Shown here piece by piece: positions 36,156 through 45,146 of a stretch of DNA of 64,000 nucleotides. Each line of letters opens with the position of its first letter. Within the stretch, counting starts at the first letter, position 1. The notes beneath the pieces were generated by a model, which searched no databases, was not told the DNA's origin, and was given only the letters and a program-made list of their open reading frames with translations. Source of the DNA: an uncultured Alphaproteobacteria bacterium (GTDB lineage: Bacteria > Pseudomonadota > Alphaproteobacteria > Caulobacterales > Hyphomonadaceae); assembly GCA_903831255.1 (NCBI GenBank), contig CAIKWZ010000041.1, forward strand, positions 1 through 64,000. Reading direction: 5' to 3'. A program made the translations under genes and the position numbers.

Positions 36156-38536
36156 CAGCCCGGAACCTGCCCCGTCAGGGTCGCGAGACGACCGCCCGCT
36201 TTCTCAGACGTGAGCGCCTGGCGCGGGACATGCTGCCCTATGCGCGCCTGATCGATGAGGCGACACTCGAGACACGGGACGGGCAGCAGATCCAGATCAT
36301 TCATCTGACTGGCTTCGCCTTCGAAACCGCCGATACCCAGGACCTCAATTATCGGAAGTCCATCCGCGACACGCTGTTGAGAAGTCTCGCTTCATCACGC
36401 CTTGAGATCGGAGCCTATCTGGTTCGTCATCTTGTCAGGCCAGACACACCCGCCGGATTTCTGAACCCCTTCGCCCGCCGCCTCGACGAGATATGGCGCG
36501 CCCGCCTTCAGGACCGACGCCTGTTCGTCAACGATCTGTTCATAACGCTGGCCAGACGCCCCGGTCTCACCAGGGGGAAGACGCTCGGCTTTGGGCGTAA
36601 TCAGACCTGGGACGCCGTGGGACGCGCCCGCGACCGACGCGACCTCGACGCCGCCCGGGATAATCTGATGGCGAGCCTCGCATCCTATGGGCCGCGGCTT
36701 CTCAGCGCCTATGAGGCGGGGGGAGAGACATTCTCGGAGCCGCTCGAGTTTCTCGCCTTTCTGTCTGATGGCGAACTTCGGGCTGTTCGCAAGCCTGCCG
36801 GAGATCCGGGGCGGAGCGTCATCGATCGGCGGATCAGCTTCGGACGTGACGCCCTTGAATTCAGCGCCAACGATCGAAGTACGGCCCAACTTGGCGCCGT
36901 CGTGTCGATCCGGGAATATCCGCCTCACTCGGCGCCCGGCCAGCTCGATGCGCTGATGCGGGCTCCACATGAGATGGTCATCTCGCAAAGCTTTGCCTTC
37001 GTTGACCGACAGACCGCCCTCAACCGTATCAACCTGTCGATCCGCCGCATGCGCGCGGCAGACGATGAGGCGTTATCGCTCCGACGCGACCTCATCCAGG
37101 CGAAGGATGATGTCGCCGCCGGACGAGCCGCCTTCGGCCATCACCACCTCACCGTTCTGATCAAGGCGGCGGATTTCGAGGCCCTCGACGCTGCGACCGC
37201 AGATGTTCAGGCCGCGCTGACCGATGCAGGCGCAATCGGCGTTCGCGAGGATATCGCCCTTGAGGCGTCCTACTGGGCCCAGTTCCCGGGGAACTCCGCC
37301 TTCATTCCCCGCCGGGCCCTGCTCTCCTCGGGCAACTTTGCAAGCCTTGCGAGCCTCCACAACCATCCCGTTGGCCGGCCGGAGGGCAATCACTGGGGCG
37401 GCGCGGTATGCGTTCTCGAGACCACAGCGGCCTCGCCCTATTATTTCAACTTCCATGCGGGGGACCTGGGGAACTTTCTCCTTATCGGGCCATCAGGATC
37501 CGGAAAGACCGTGATCCTCAACTTTCTTCTCGCCCAGGCTCAGCGCTTCGATCCGAAGGTCGTCTTCTTCGACAAGGACAGAGGCGCGGATATCTTCCTG
37601 CGCGCCATGGGGGGACAATATGAGGTTATCCGACCCGGAGTGGCCACTCAGTTCAATCCGCTGCAGTTGCCTGACACGCCCTCCAACCGCCGCTTTCTTC
37701 AACAATGGACTGCGAAGCTGACCACGTCGAATGGCGAAGTTCTGACAGCTGAGGATGTGGCGCTCATCGCCTCCGCCGTCAGCGCAAATTATGATCAGGA
37801 CATCTCGTTCCGTCGCCTGAGATACTTCCGCGAACTCTTTCTCGGCGGCCGGCGCCCGACGCCTGGCGACCTCGCCTCGCGATTATCGCCCTGGCTCGGC
37901 GAGGGCGATCGCGCATGGCTGTTCGACAATGAAGTCGACCGGATGGATCTTGAGGCCCGGATCTGCGGGTTCGACATGACCCATCTTCTGGACGATCCTG
38001 TTCTCAGGACCCCGGCGATGATGTATCTCTTCCACCGCGTTGAGGAACGCCTCAACGGGCAGCCCTCAATCATCGTGGTGGACGAAGGCTGGAAGGCGCT
38101 GGATGACGAGGTCTTTGTGGCGCGTATCCGCGACTGGGAGAAGACTATCCGCAAACGCAATGGAATCGTTGGATTTGCGACCCAGTCTGCGGGTGATGCG
38201 CTCGAAAGCCGGATCGCCAATGCCGTTATCGAGCAGTCCGCCACCCAGATATTTCTCCCCAATCCGAAAGCTCAGGAGCGCGAGTACCGGCAGGGGTTTG
38301 GACTCTCGGCGCACGAGTTCGATCTGATCCGCTCTCTTCCTGATACATCCCGCTGTTTTCTTATCCGACACGGAACCGAGAGCGTGGTTGCGCGCCTCAA
38401 CCTGAACGGACAGCGAGATGTCCTGACGGTGCTGTCCGGGCGCGAGCGAACGGTAAGGCTGCTTGATCGTATCCGTGCTGAGGTCGGTGACGATCCGGAG
38501 ACCTGGCTCCCACGCCTTCTTGAGGAGGCGCGCTGA
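36152..38536 (+). CDS. virB4: VirB4-type secretion ATPase
   Basis: The 794-residue ATPase has a Walker A motif (GPSGSGKT) near residue 447, DKDRGADIFLRAMGGQY shortly after, and a Walker B (IIVVDEGWKAL) near residue 640. IFLPNPKAQEREYRQGFGL near the C-terminus is typical. VirB4 energises pilus assembly and substrate transfer at the inner membrane. The ATG at 36152 overlaps the virB3 stop, which decides it over the longer frame. The stop overlaps the virB6 start by one base, leaving no room for virB5. Confidence 0.93.
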   Translation: MTARNLPRQGRETTARFLRRERLARDMLPYARLIDEATLETRDGQQIQIIHLTGFAFETADTQDLNYRKSIRDTLLRSLASSRLEIGAYLVRHLVRPDTPAGFLNPFARRLDEIWRARLQDRRLFVNDLFITLARRPGLTRGKTLGFGRNQTWDAVGRARDRRDLDAARDNLMASLASYGPRLLSAYEAGGETFSEPLEFLAFLSDGELRAVRKPAGDPGRSVIDRRISFGRDALEFSANDRSTAQLGAVVSIREYPPHSAPGQLDALMRAPHEMVISQSFAFVDRQTALNRINLSIRRMRAADDEALSLRRDLIQAKDDVAAGRAAFGHHHLTVLIKAADFEALDAATADVQAALTDAGAIGVREDIALEASYWAQFPGNSAFIPRRALLSSGNFASLASLHNHPVGRPEGNHWGGAVCVLETTAASPYYFNFHAGDLGNFLLIGPSGSGKTVILNFLLAQAQRFDPKVVFFDKDRGADIFLRAMGGQYEVIRPGVATQFNPLQLPDTPSNRRFLQQWTAKLTTSNGEVLTAEDVALIASAVSANYDQDISFRRLRYFRELFLGGRRPTPGDLASRLSPWLGEGDRAWLFDNEVDRMDLEARICGFDMTHLLDDPVLRTPAMMYLFHRVEERLNGQPSIIVVDEGWKALDDEVFVARIRDWEKTIRKRNGIVGFATQSAGDALESRIANAVIEQSATQIFLPNPKAQEREYRQGFGLSAHEFDLIRSLPDTSRCFLIRHGTESVVARLNLNGQRDVLTVLSGRERTVRLLDRIRAEVGDDPETWLPRLLEEAR

Positions 38537-39693
38537 TGGCGATCTGTCCCTCTCCGTCCGGCGAGAGCATGGTTGGCGGCATCGTCCACACAGTCGACTG
38601 CCATATCCGGGTCCTCGTTCACGACAGCTATCGCGAGCTGGTGGGGCCCGACACATGGTTTTCAGCGGCCTTCACGGGCCTGCTCACCATCTATATCGCC
38701 CTGCTCGGATACCAGCTTCTCTTCGGTCGCGGAGGCGTGCGTGTGACAGAGCTCCCGTTCACCGCCGTCAAGATCGGCCTGATCCTGGCCTTCCTCACCA
38801 GCTGGGCCGCCTATCAGACAGTTATCTTCAATCTTCTGTTTGAGGGGCCCGCCGACCTGATGCGCACACTTCTGCGACCACTTCAGATGCAGGGGTCGGG
38901 GTTTGATGGAGACGTGATGGCGGGCCTTGAGCGCGCCTTCGACGACATGAGCGAAGCGGCGGGCGCCTATGGGGAGATGGCGAGCCCAACGGCCAACATT
39001 CTGCAAGGCGGTCCGATGCTGGGGTCAGGCCTGCTCTGGCTGTCGTCCATCTCGCTGCTTCTTGTGACGCTGGGGGTCATTGTCGCCGCCAAGATCGTCC
39101 TCGCCTTCCTTCTGGCAATCGGACCGGTGTTCATTGGCTTTCTGCTGTTTGATGCGACAAGGGGGCTCTTCGAGGGCTGGCTCAGGGCGACGTTCAGCTT
39201 TTCGATGGCGCCCATGGCGGTGACGGTCTTCGGCGCCTCCCTCATCATGATCCTTCAGCCCTTTCTTGAGATCCTGACCGAAAACGCTCAGATGAGACTG
39301 TTCGATATGGGGGTGGTGATCACGATCAGCCTCGTGATCGCAGTGTTCGCGATCGTGATGATGTTCGGACTGAGCGCAGTCGGGGGCATCGCCAGCGGCC
39401 TGCGTTTGGAAGCGTCGCGTCGACCCGAAGTTCCTCAATCCGCCCGCGGAGACATGTACGACAGCCAGGGCGGATCGGCCTTCAGCGATCGAGCCGAACA
39501 GATCGCGGCCCGGATCGCGATCCTTGACCGCCAGGCGGGAGGGCCTGCGCAGAGCGCCTATCTTGAACGTGAGATACGTGCTCACGACCGAGGCGGCGCG
39601 GGAGAGACCCCAGCCATGTCTCCAGAGGGGCGCCTCGGGGAGGCCTATCGGCGTATCCCCCGGGCAGGATTTGATCGCAGAGTCGGGTCATGA
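38536..39693 (+). CDS. virB6: VirB6-type polytopic channel protein
   Basis: The 385-residue protein has about six hydrophobic segments, including FTGLLTIYIALLGYQLLFG, VKIGLILAFLTSWAAY and IVLAFLLAIGPVFIGFLLF, followed by a polar C-terminal tail of about 95 residues. LFDATRGLFEGWLR matches the conserved TrbL/VirB6 core. It forms the inner-membrane part of the transfer channel. The ATG shares one base with the virB4 stop. Confidence 0.88.
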   Translation: MAICPSPSGESMVGGIVHTVDCHIRVLVHDSYRELVGPDTWFSAAFTGLLTIYIALLGYQLLFGRGGVRVTELPFTAVKIGLILAFLTSWAAYQTVIFNLLFEGPADLMRTLLRPLQMQGSGFDGDVMAGLERAFDDMSEAAGAYGEMASPTANILQGGPMLGSGLLWLSSISLLLVTLGVIVAAKIVLAFLLAIGPVFIGFLLFDATRGLFEGWLRATFSFSMAPMAVTVFGASLIMILQPFLEILTENAQMRLFDMGVVITISLVIAVFAIVMMFGLSAVGGIASGLRLEASRRPEVPQSARGDMYDSQGGSAFSDRAEQIAARIAILDRQAGGPAQSAYLEREIRAHDRGGAGETPAMSPEGRLGEAYRRIPRAGFDRRVGS

Positions 39694-40562
39694 CGGCTCA
39701 GGAGCGCACGCAGATCGCCGCCTCGGCGACACGTCTTCCCGCCAGCGCATCGCCTTCGGAAGAGGACAGGAACGCTCTGGCGGCGGAAATCTGGCGCGAC
39801 GAGGCTCTGGCTTCCGCAAGGAGCGGACGGCGCGTCGCCTGGATCGTCGCATCCATAATGATCATCGTATGCGCAGCCCAGGCTGCAGGCCTTGCCATTC
39901 TCCTGCCCCTTAAAGAAGTCGTTCCCTACACCGTTCTGGTTGATCGCCAGACGGGGTATGTCGAGACGACGCGGGGCGTGCGCCTCGGCGACCTCGATGA
40001 CGAGCAGGCCGTCATCCATTCGATGCTGGCCCAGTACGTCCTGGCGCGGGAAACCTTCGATCCGGCCGATTTTGCGGAACGATATGCACGAACTGCGCTC
40101 TGGTCGCTCGGTCCTGCGAGAGCGGAGTATGTCGAGCAGTATCGGGAGGGATCCTCCGCCAGCATCCTCGGCGACCTCAGACCCGGGAGCGTCATCCGTA
40201 TCTCCATTTCCGCCATCGACATTCTCTCCAAGGATACGGCTGAGGTCCGTTTTGAGGCGACGCGCAGGGATTCGGGTCTTGAGGCCTCCGCTGCGACCTG
40301 GCGAGCGGTGGTGTCGTTTCGCTTCACCGGCGCGCCGATGAGAATGGAGGACCGCCTCCTTAATCCCCTCGGATTTCAGGTCATGGCCTACAGGAAGGAC
40401 AGATTGTCGCCTCCGGAAGTGATGTCAGCGGTCAACGATGGAGCCGGTTCTCAGGAATCCCCCACCTCCCCCCTTGCGCAGACGCCTGGGATGGGGATCG
40501 ATAGCTCTTCGCCGCCCCCAGGCGCACAGCCGACCCTGACAGAGGAGGCCCGAACGCCATGA
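39690..40562 (+). CDS. virB8: VirB8-type bitopic protein
   Basis: The 290-residue protein has one transmembrane helix (VAWIVASIMIIVCAAQAAGLAI, about residues 48-70) and a periplasmic NTF2-like domain, ending with the family NPLGFQVMAYRKD motif. A Pro/Ser-rich tail of about 45 residues follows. VirB8 links inner-membrane and core parts of the machine. Its start overlaps the virB6 stop by four bases. Confidence 0.9.
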   Translation: MTAQERTQIAASATRLPASASPSEEDRNALAAEIWRDEALASARSGRRVAWIVASIMIIVCAAQAAGLAILLPLKEVVPYTVLVDRQTGYVETTRGVRLGDLDDEQAVIHSMLAQYVLARETFDPADFAERYARTALWSLGPARAEYVEQYREGSSASILGDLRPGSVIRISISAIDILSKDTAEVRFEATRRDSGLEASAATWRAVVSFRFTGAPMRMEDRLLNPLGFQVMAYRKDRLSPPEVMSAVNDGAGSQESPTSPLAQTPGMGIDSSSPPPGAQPTLTEEARTP

Positions 40563-41365
40563 TCGCCCGCCCTATCCTCTGCCTGCTGTTCGCCACCGCC
40601 GCCGCCGGAGCCAGCCTTGCCCAGGCCCCGGTCTCACCCGCGCCAGGCCCCGGCGACCCTCGCATTCGCGAGCTTTTGTACGATCCCAATCAGGTGATCG
40701 ATATCAAGGGATATCTCGGATTTGAGATGGCGATCGAGTTCGACCCCGAAGAGCGGATCGAAACGGTGTCGATCGGCGACAGCCTCTCCTGGCAGGTGAC
40801 CCCGAACCGGAAGGCGACCCTGCTGTTTCTAAAGCCCATGGCTGTGGGCGGAACAACCAGCATGACAGTCGCCACGAGCAAGAGGCTTTATAGCTTCCTG
40901 CTCACAGCAGCCGAAGCTTCGAGACGCGCCCCTCCGCCAATGCTGCGCCTCCGACTTCTCTACCCGGCGCCTCCTGAGCCAGCGAACGAAGCTCCTCCGC
41001 TGTCGCCGCCGGCTCCGCCGACGCCTGAACAACTCAATTTCCGCTATGCCTTCAAAGGCGCCAAGGCGATCCATCCGGTGAGGGTCTTCGACGACGGCGT
41101 TTCGACATATTTCGAGTTTGTCAGCGACAAGGACACCCCTGCTGTCTTTGTGATTGGTTCAGACGGTAAGGAGGAAATGGCCTCCACCCGCATCGCGGGT
41201 CGCTTTACGGTCGCCGATATACGCGCCGAGCGCTTCGTTCTTCGATACGGCAAGGCGAAGGTCGATGTTCTCAACTCCGGCTGGAGCGTTGCCCCGGCGG
41301 CTGCGCCAGCCACGCCAACCGCTTCAGGATCAGGCGCCACTTCATCCACAGGGGCCGACCAATGA
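40559..41365 (+). CDS. virB9: VirB9-type outer-membrane core protein
   Basis: The 268-residue product has a signal peptide ending LAQA. The N-terminal domain has DPNQVIDIKGYLGFEMAIEF, and the C-terminal beta domain has NFRYAFKGAKAIHPVRVFDDGVSTYFEF. This matches VirB9/TrbG proteins of the outer-membrane core ring. It has no lipobox, so it does not itself replace the missing VirB7 lipoprotein. The last 25 residues are Ala/Thr/Ser-rich. Start and stop overlap both neighbours. Confidence 0.9.
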   Translation: MIARPILCLLFATAAAGASLAQAPVSPAPGPGDPRIRELLYDPNQVIDIKGYLGFEMAIEFDPEERIETVSIGDSLSWQVTPNRKATLLFLKPMAVGGTTSMTVATSKRLYSFLLTAAEASRRAPPPMLRLRLLYPAPPEPANEAPPLSPPAPPTPEQLNFRYAFKGAKAIHPVRVFDDGVSTYFEFVSDKDTPAVFVIGSDGKEEMASTRIAGRFTVADIRAERFVLRYGKAKVDVLNSGWSVAPAAAPATPTASGSGATSSTGADQ

Positions 41366-42546
41366 GCCCCCCTCCCTCGTCCTCATCGGGCAGGCCCCGT
41401 GCAGGAATGAACGAACCGCTCCCACGTGTCGGCATGGCGAGCTCGCCCTGGCCGGTAGTCGCCGGGCTTCTCGGCGCCCTTACCCTCGGCGCCCTGATCT
41501 TCATCCAGCTGTCCGCCAATCGCGCGCGTATTGAAGCGGCCCGGCTGACGGACCCAGCCCCAGGAGCCGCGCCGCTGTCAGCGGAGGATGTCCCCCCGCC
41601 GCCGGACCTGTCGGCCTTCTCCCAAACGCCCCTGGCTCCGCCGGCGCCAACGCCTGAGGACGCCGCCGAAGCGCCAGCGCCAGCTGCTGCGGCAACATCG
41701 CCTCCCCCTCCGGCCCCAGGCCCCACTCAGGCCGAGCTCGAACGCCTGAGGGCTCCGGCGCTGATCATCGATCTGGGAGAGTTCAGAGCGGAGGGCGCGC
41801 CGGAGCGAACGACGCCGTCAGGGGGGCCGAGCGCTGCAGCGATCACCGCAGCTGTCGGAGCTTCTCAGGCGCCGGTCGCCGGGGGCACGCCCGGGGCCGA
41901 CGCCGATGAGCGGTTCGCTCGTCGTCTTGGCCTCGGCGAAGCAGGCAAACCCGCGCAGGCGGTCTCGATGGTCAATCTCTCAACCACGGTCGTCGAAGGA
42001 TCGATCATTCCCGCCGTGCTTGAAACGGCCCTTAATTCCGACCTGCCCGGTTATGTCAGGGCGGTGGTCAGTCGGGATGTCCGGGGCTTCGACGGTGCGG
42101 CCGTGCTCGTCCCGCGAGGTAGCCGGCTGATTGGGCAGTACCGATCGGGCATCGCGTTAGGCCAATCGCGGACCTTTGTGATCTGGACGCGACTGATCCG
42201 ACCAGACGGGGCGAGCGTCCCGCTCGCCTCACCGGCCACCGATGCGCTGGGACGCGGCGGTCTCGACGGAGATGTCGACCGACATTTTCTCCAGCGTTTC
42301 GGCGGCGCGATGCTGCTGACTCTTCTGAATCTCGGCGTCAGCGCAGCTACGGAAGCGTCCGACACAAGCATTGTTATCGCTTCGACACGCGCAGGCGCCG
42401 ATTCGGTCGGGGTCGCCCTCTCCAAGGACCTCGACATCTCGCCCACAGTGAACGTTCCTCAGGGATCTCCTGTGCGTGTCTTCGTGTCTCAGGACCTGGA
42501 CTTCTCGACGGTCGGACCTGCGCCGGTCCAGGAGACCAATCGGTGA
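41362..42546 (+). CDS. virB10: VirB10-type core protein
   Basis: The 394-residue protein has a short cytoplasmic tail, one transmembrane helix (VVAGLLGALTLGALIFIQL), a long Pro/Ala-rich periplasmic linker and the VirB10 beta-barrel domain. The barrel shows EGSIIPAVLETALNSDLPGYVRAVVSRDV, LVPRGSRLIGQYRSG and VIWTRLIRPDGASV. VirB10 spans both membranes and gates the core channel. The stop overlaps the GTG of virB11. Confidence 0.93.
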   Translation: MSPPPSSSSGRPRAGMNEPLPRVGMASSPWPVVAGLLGALTLGALIFIQLSANRARIEAARLTDPAPGAAPLSAEDVPPPPDLSAFSQTPLAPPAPTPEDAAEAPAPAAAATSPPPPAPGPTQAELERLRAPALIIDLGEFRAEGAPERTTPSGGPSAAAITAAVGASQAPVAGGTPGADADERFARRLGLGEAGKPAQAVSMVNLSTTVVEGSIIPAVLETALNSDLPGYVRAVVSRDVRGFDGAAVLVPRGSRLIGQYRSGIALGQSRTFVIWTRLIRPDGASVPLASPATDALGRGGLDGDVDRHFLQRFGGAMLLTLLNLGVSAATEASDTSIVIASTRAGADSVGVALSKDLDISPTVNVPQGSPVRVFVSQDLDFSTVGPAPVQETNR

Positions 42547-43526
42547 ACGGGGGTGGGGTTTATCTCAGGACCTATATGGCTCCGCTCTCGCCCTGGCTCG
42601 ACAGGGGCGACATTACGGACATCATGGTCAACAGACCCGGAGAGGTCTGGATCGAAAACGCCTCCGGCGTCGAACGCATCGAGGCGCCTGCGATCACGGA
42701 GCTGATGCTTCAGCGTCTCGCCCAGCAGATTGCAGCATCATCCAGTCAGGGCGTCAGCCGGGAACATCCGCTTCTGGCCGCCACCCTTCCCGACGGGGCG
42801 CGCGTTCAGCTGGCAGGGCCGCCGGCGACACGCGGGGCCATCGCTCTTGCGATCCGGAAGCATGTCGTTCCAGATCTGACGCTCGAGGACTACGAAGCGG
42901 CAGGGGCGTTTAATCCAGTCGACCGCGCGCTAGAGCCGTCTCGTTGCGATATCGACGCCCGTCTGGATGAGCTTCTTCAGGCAGGAGATCTAAGAGCGTT
43001 CTTCGCCCTGGCGGTCAGAGCGCGCCGAAACATCGTGATTTCCGGAGGAACAGCGTCCGGCAAGACCACGTTTCTCAACGCGCTGCTCAAAGAAACGCCT
43101 GACACAGACCGTATCATCGTGATTGAAGACACGGCGGAGATTTCCCTTACTCAGCCCAATTCCGTCGGACTTGTCGCTGTTAAGAGCGAGCTTGGCGAAT
43201 CCCAGGTCGGCGTCGACGACCTCCTTCGCGCCTCCCTCCGAATGAGACCCGACCGCCTCCTGGTTGGAGAAATCCGTGGGGCTGAAGCCTTCACCTTCCT
43301 GCGCGCCGTCAACACGGGACATCCCGGTTCCTTCACGACTGTGCATGCGGACAGCCCAGAAGGGGCGCTCGAGCAGATCGCCTTCATGAGCCTGCAGAGC
43401 GGGCTCAGCCTGACGCGGTCGGATATTCGCGACTATGCGCGTTCCGTCCTCGACATCGTCGTCCAGCTGACGCGCACGAATGGGCGGCGAATGGTCGAAC
43501 GTGTGGTGATCAATCGCCGAGCCTGA
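42543..43526 (+). CDS. virB11: VirB11-type secretion ATPase
   Basis: The 327-residue hexameric ATPase has Walker A GGTASGKTT (168-176), an Asp box (IVIEDTAEI), LRMRPDRLLVGEIRGAEAFTFLRAVNTGHPG and TTVHADSPEGAL. The GTG start is fixed by a four-base overlap with the virB10 stop. It drives pilus and translocation steps with VirB4. It is the last gene of the operon: 31 bases later a convergent gene ends. No virD4 coupling protein follows. Confidence 0.93.
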   Translation: MNGGGVYLRTYMAPLSPWLDRGDITDIMVNRPGEVWIENASGVERIEAPAITELMLQRLAQQIAASSSQGVSREHPLLAATLPDGARVQLAGPPATRGAIALAIRKHVVPDLTLEDYEAAGAFNPVDRALEPSRCDIDARLDELLQAGDLRAFFALAVRARRNIVISGGTASGKTTFLNALLKETPDTDRIIVIEDTAEISLTQPNSVGLVAVKSELGESQVGVDDLLRASLRMRPDRLLVGEIRGAEAFTFLRAVNTGHPGSFTTVHADSPEGALEQIAFMSLQSGLSLTRSDIRDYARSVLDIVVQLTRTNGRRMVERVVINRRA

Positions 43527-43557
43527 AGCCGGCAGCGAGATCCCGCGATCATTTATG

Positions 43558-45135
43558 TCAGGCGACGGCTCCAGCCATGAAATCTGGAACCCCGCTCGAA
43601 AAGTTCCTCAGATTGGGAAAGATGCTGTCTAGAGAAGCCTGCGGAACGCCGAACCATCGGCCAAGAGCGCCTGCGTACTGATCGACAGACATGGTCGGAA
43701 TGAGAATGTTTCCAGACATGTCGGGGTTCTGGAAGCCGTTGGTCTGATCGACGCCAAGTGTCGGGTACTGGCCGTACATCCTCCCTCCCCTCACCGAACC
43801 GCCCATGATGAAGTGATGCGCGCCCCAGGCATGATCGGTGCCGTCGCCATTAGTGGTGAAGGTGCGGGAGAAATCAGATGCGGTGAAGGTGGTGACGGCC
43901 GGGCGCATGTCGACACCGTTCAGGTTTGACAAGACGCTGTCGAAATAGGCCATCGCATGCCCCAGACGCGCCATCAGCGGCGACTGAGCCGTGTTCTGAA
44001 CGTCATGATTATCGAATCCGCCCATGCTCACGAAGAACACCTGTCTGCGCATTCCCAGACTGGCATTGGCAGCAATCGTACGCGCGACCGCCTGAAGCTG
44101 AACCGCCAGTGCGTTCGTCTCTGAGGCGCGGGTGATCGGATTGACGAGCTGACCTGGAGCGGGAACTCCCGAAATCGACGGAGTTGCGAAGGCAGCGTTC
44201 AGCAACTCCGAAGAGTCCATCGATCGCACGACTTTGGCGGCGTAATCCTTCATGAAATAGCTCGCGCCGGACGTGTCGCGGATGATCTCCCGGACCCGCG
44301 CTCCGGCGTTTGCGGCGCCGAACACCGTCGTCGTCGTCGCAGCAGCCGAGGTAATTCTCACCGCTGGCGTCGCCGTCGCTGTCACCTGATACTGGACCAC
44401 ATTCTGGCCAGCCAGAAAGACCGCATTTCCAGCTGTCGACATGGCGGTGAAGACGTTATTGGTCCCATTGAGAGACAGGAACTGATCCGCCATCAGCCCG
44501 CCCCAGCCGCGGCGGGCGCCTTCGGCGGCCCCTGCCTGCCAGGTCGCCTGCTGGTCATTGTGCGACATCAGACTTGTCGGCAGCGGAACGCTGCGCGCAC
44601 GATACTGCGCTTTGGTCGTCGGCTGGATCAGCGGTCCGACATTGGCCGCCACCGCGAGGCGACCAGCCTGCCAGATGGGCACGAGCGGGGCGAGGTGCGG
44701 ATTAAGGCCAAAGGTGCGCGCAGACGCATTGGTGCCGGGAGGAACCGGATTGGGAGTTGAAGGGGTGATGGGAAGAACTCCGCCCCAGCTCTCAGGAATC
44801 TGCAGGGTGGAGGTTCTGCCCGTTACAGGATTGACCTCTCCGACCGGCGTAGGCGGCGTCCCCACAGGCATCAGGGCGATCGGGACGGCTCCGGTATTCC
44901 TCGCTGCGAAATAGCGCGACCAGCTGTCGGTATCGGTCGCCAGCACCATGTTGTGGGCATCGTTCCCACCGAACAGGAAAATGCAGACAAGGGCCTTAAA
45001 GTCAGGGGCCGTCTGCGCCGCCGCGGCGCCGACGGTGGCGAGCTGAAAGCCGAAGGTCGAAGCCGCGGCCCCTACGGTCGAGAGGGCGGCGGCTCTGCGA
45101 AGGATCTCTCTTCGGGTCTGGACGGACATTGTCAT
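43558..45135 (-). CDS. DUF1501 family Tat-exported protein
   Basis: The 525-residue product has a Tat-type N-terminus (TRREILRRAAALSTVG) and a signal ending AAAAQ. The family core follows: FKALVCIFLFGGNDAHNMV, then SMGGFDNHD, FTASDFSRTF and DGTDHAWGAHHFIMGG. DUF1501 proteins belong to the alkaline-phosphatase-like superfamily and are nearly always paired with DUF1800 proteins; their role is unknown. ATG at 45135 follows GAGGAG at seven bases. It ends just past the convergent virB11. Confidence 0.88.
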   Translation of the reverse strand: MTMSVQTRREILRRAAALSTVGAAASTFGFQLATVGAAAAQTAPDFKALVCIFLFGGNDAHNMVLATDTDSWSRYFAARNTGAVPIALMPVGTPPTPVGEVNPVTGRTSTLQIPESWGGVLPITPSTPNPVPPGTNASARTFGLNPHLAPLVPIWQAGRLAVAANVGPLIQPTTKAQYRARSVPLPTSLMSHNDQQATWQAGAAEGARRGWGGLMADQFLSLNGTNNVFTAMSTAGNAVFLAGQNVVQYQVTATATPAVRITSAAATTTTVFGAANAGARVREIIRDTSGASYFMKDYAAKVVRSMDSSELLNAAFATPSISGVPAPGQLVNPITRASETNALAVQLQAVARTIAANASLGMRRQVFFVSMGGFDNHDVQNTAQSPLMARLGHAMAYFDSVLSNLNGVDMRPAVTTFTASDFSRTFTTNGDGTDHAWGAHHFIMGGSVRGGRMYGQYPTLGVDQTNGFQNPDMSGNILIPTMSVDQYAGALGRWFGVPQASLDSIFPNLRNFSSGVPDFMAGAVA

Positions 45136-45146
45136 CACCCTGCTCC

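Noticed and set aside
38530-38540. Search for virB5 between virB4 and virB6
   Set aside because: The genes overlap by one base, so nothing fits there.
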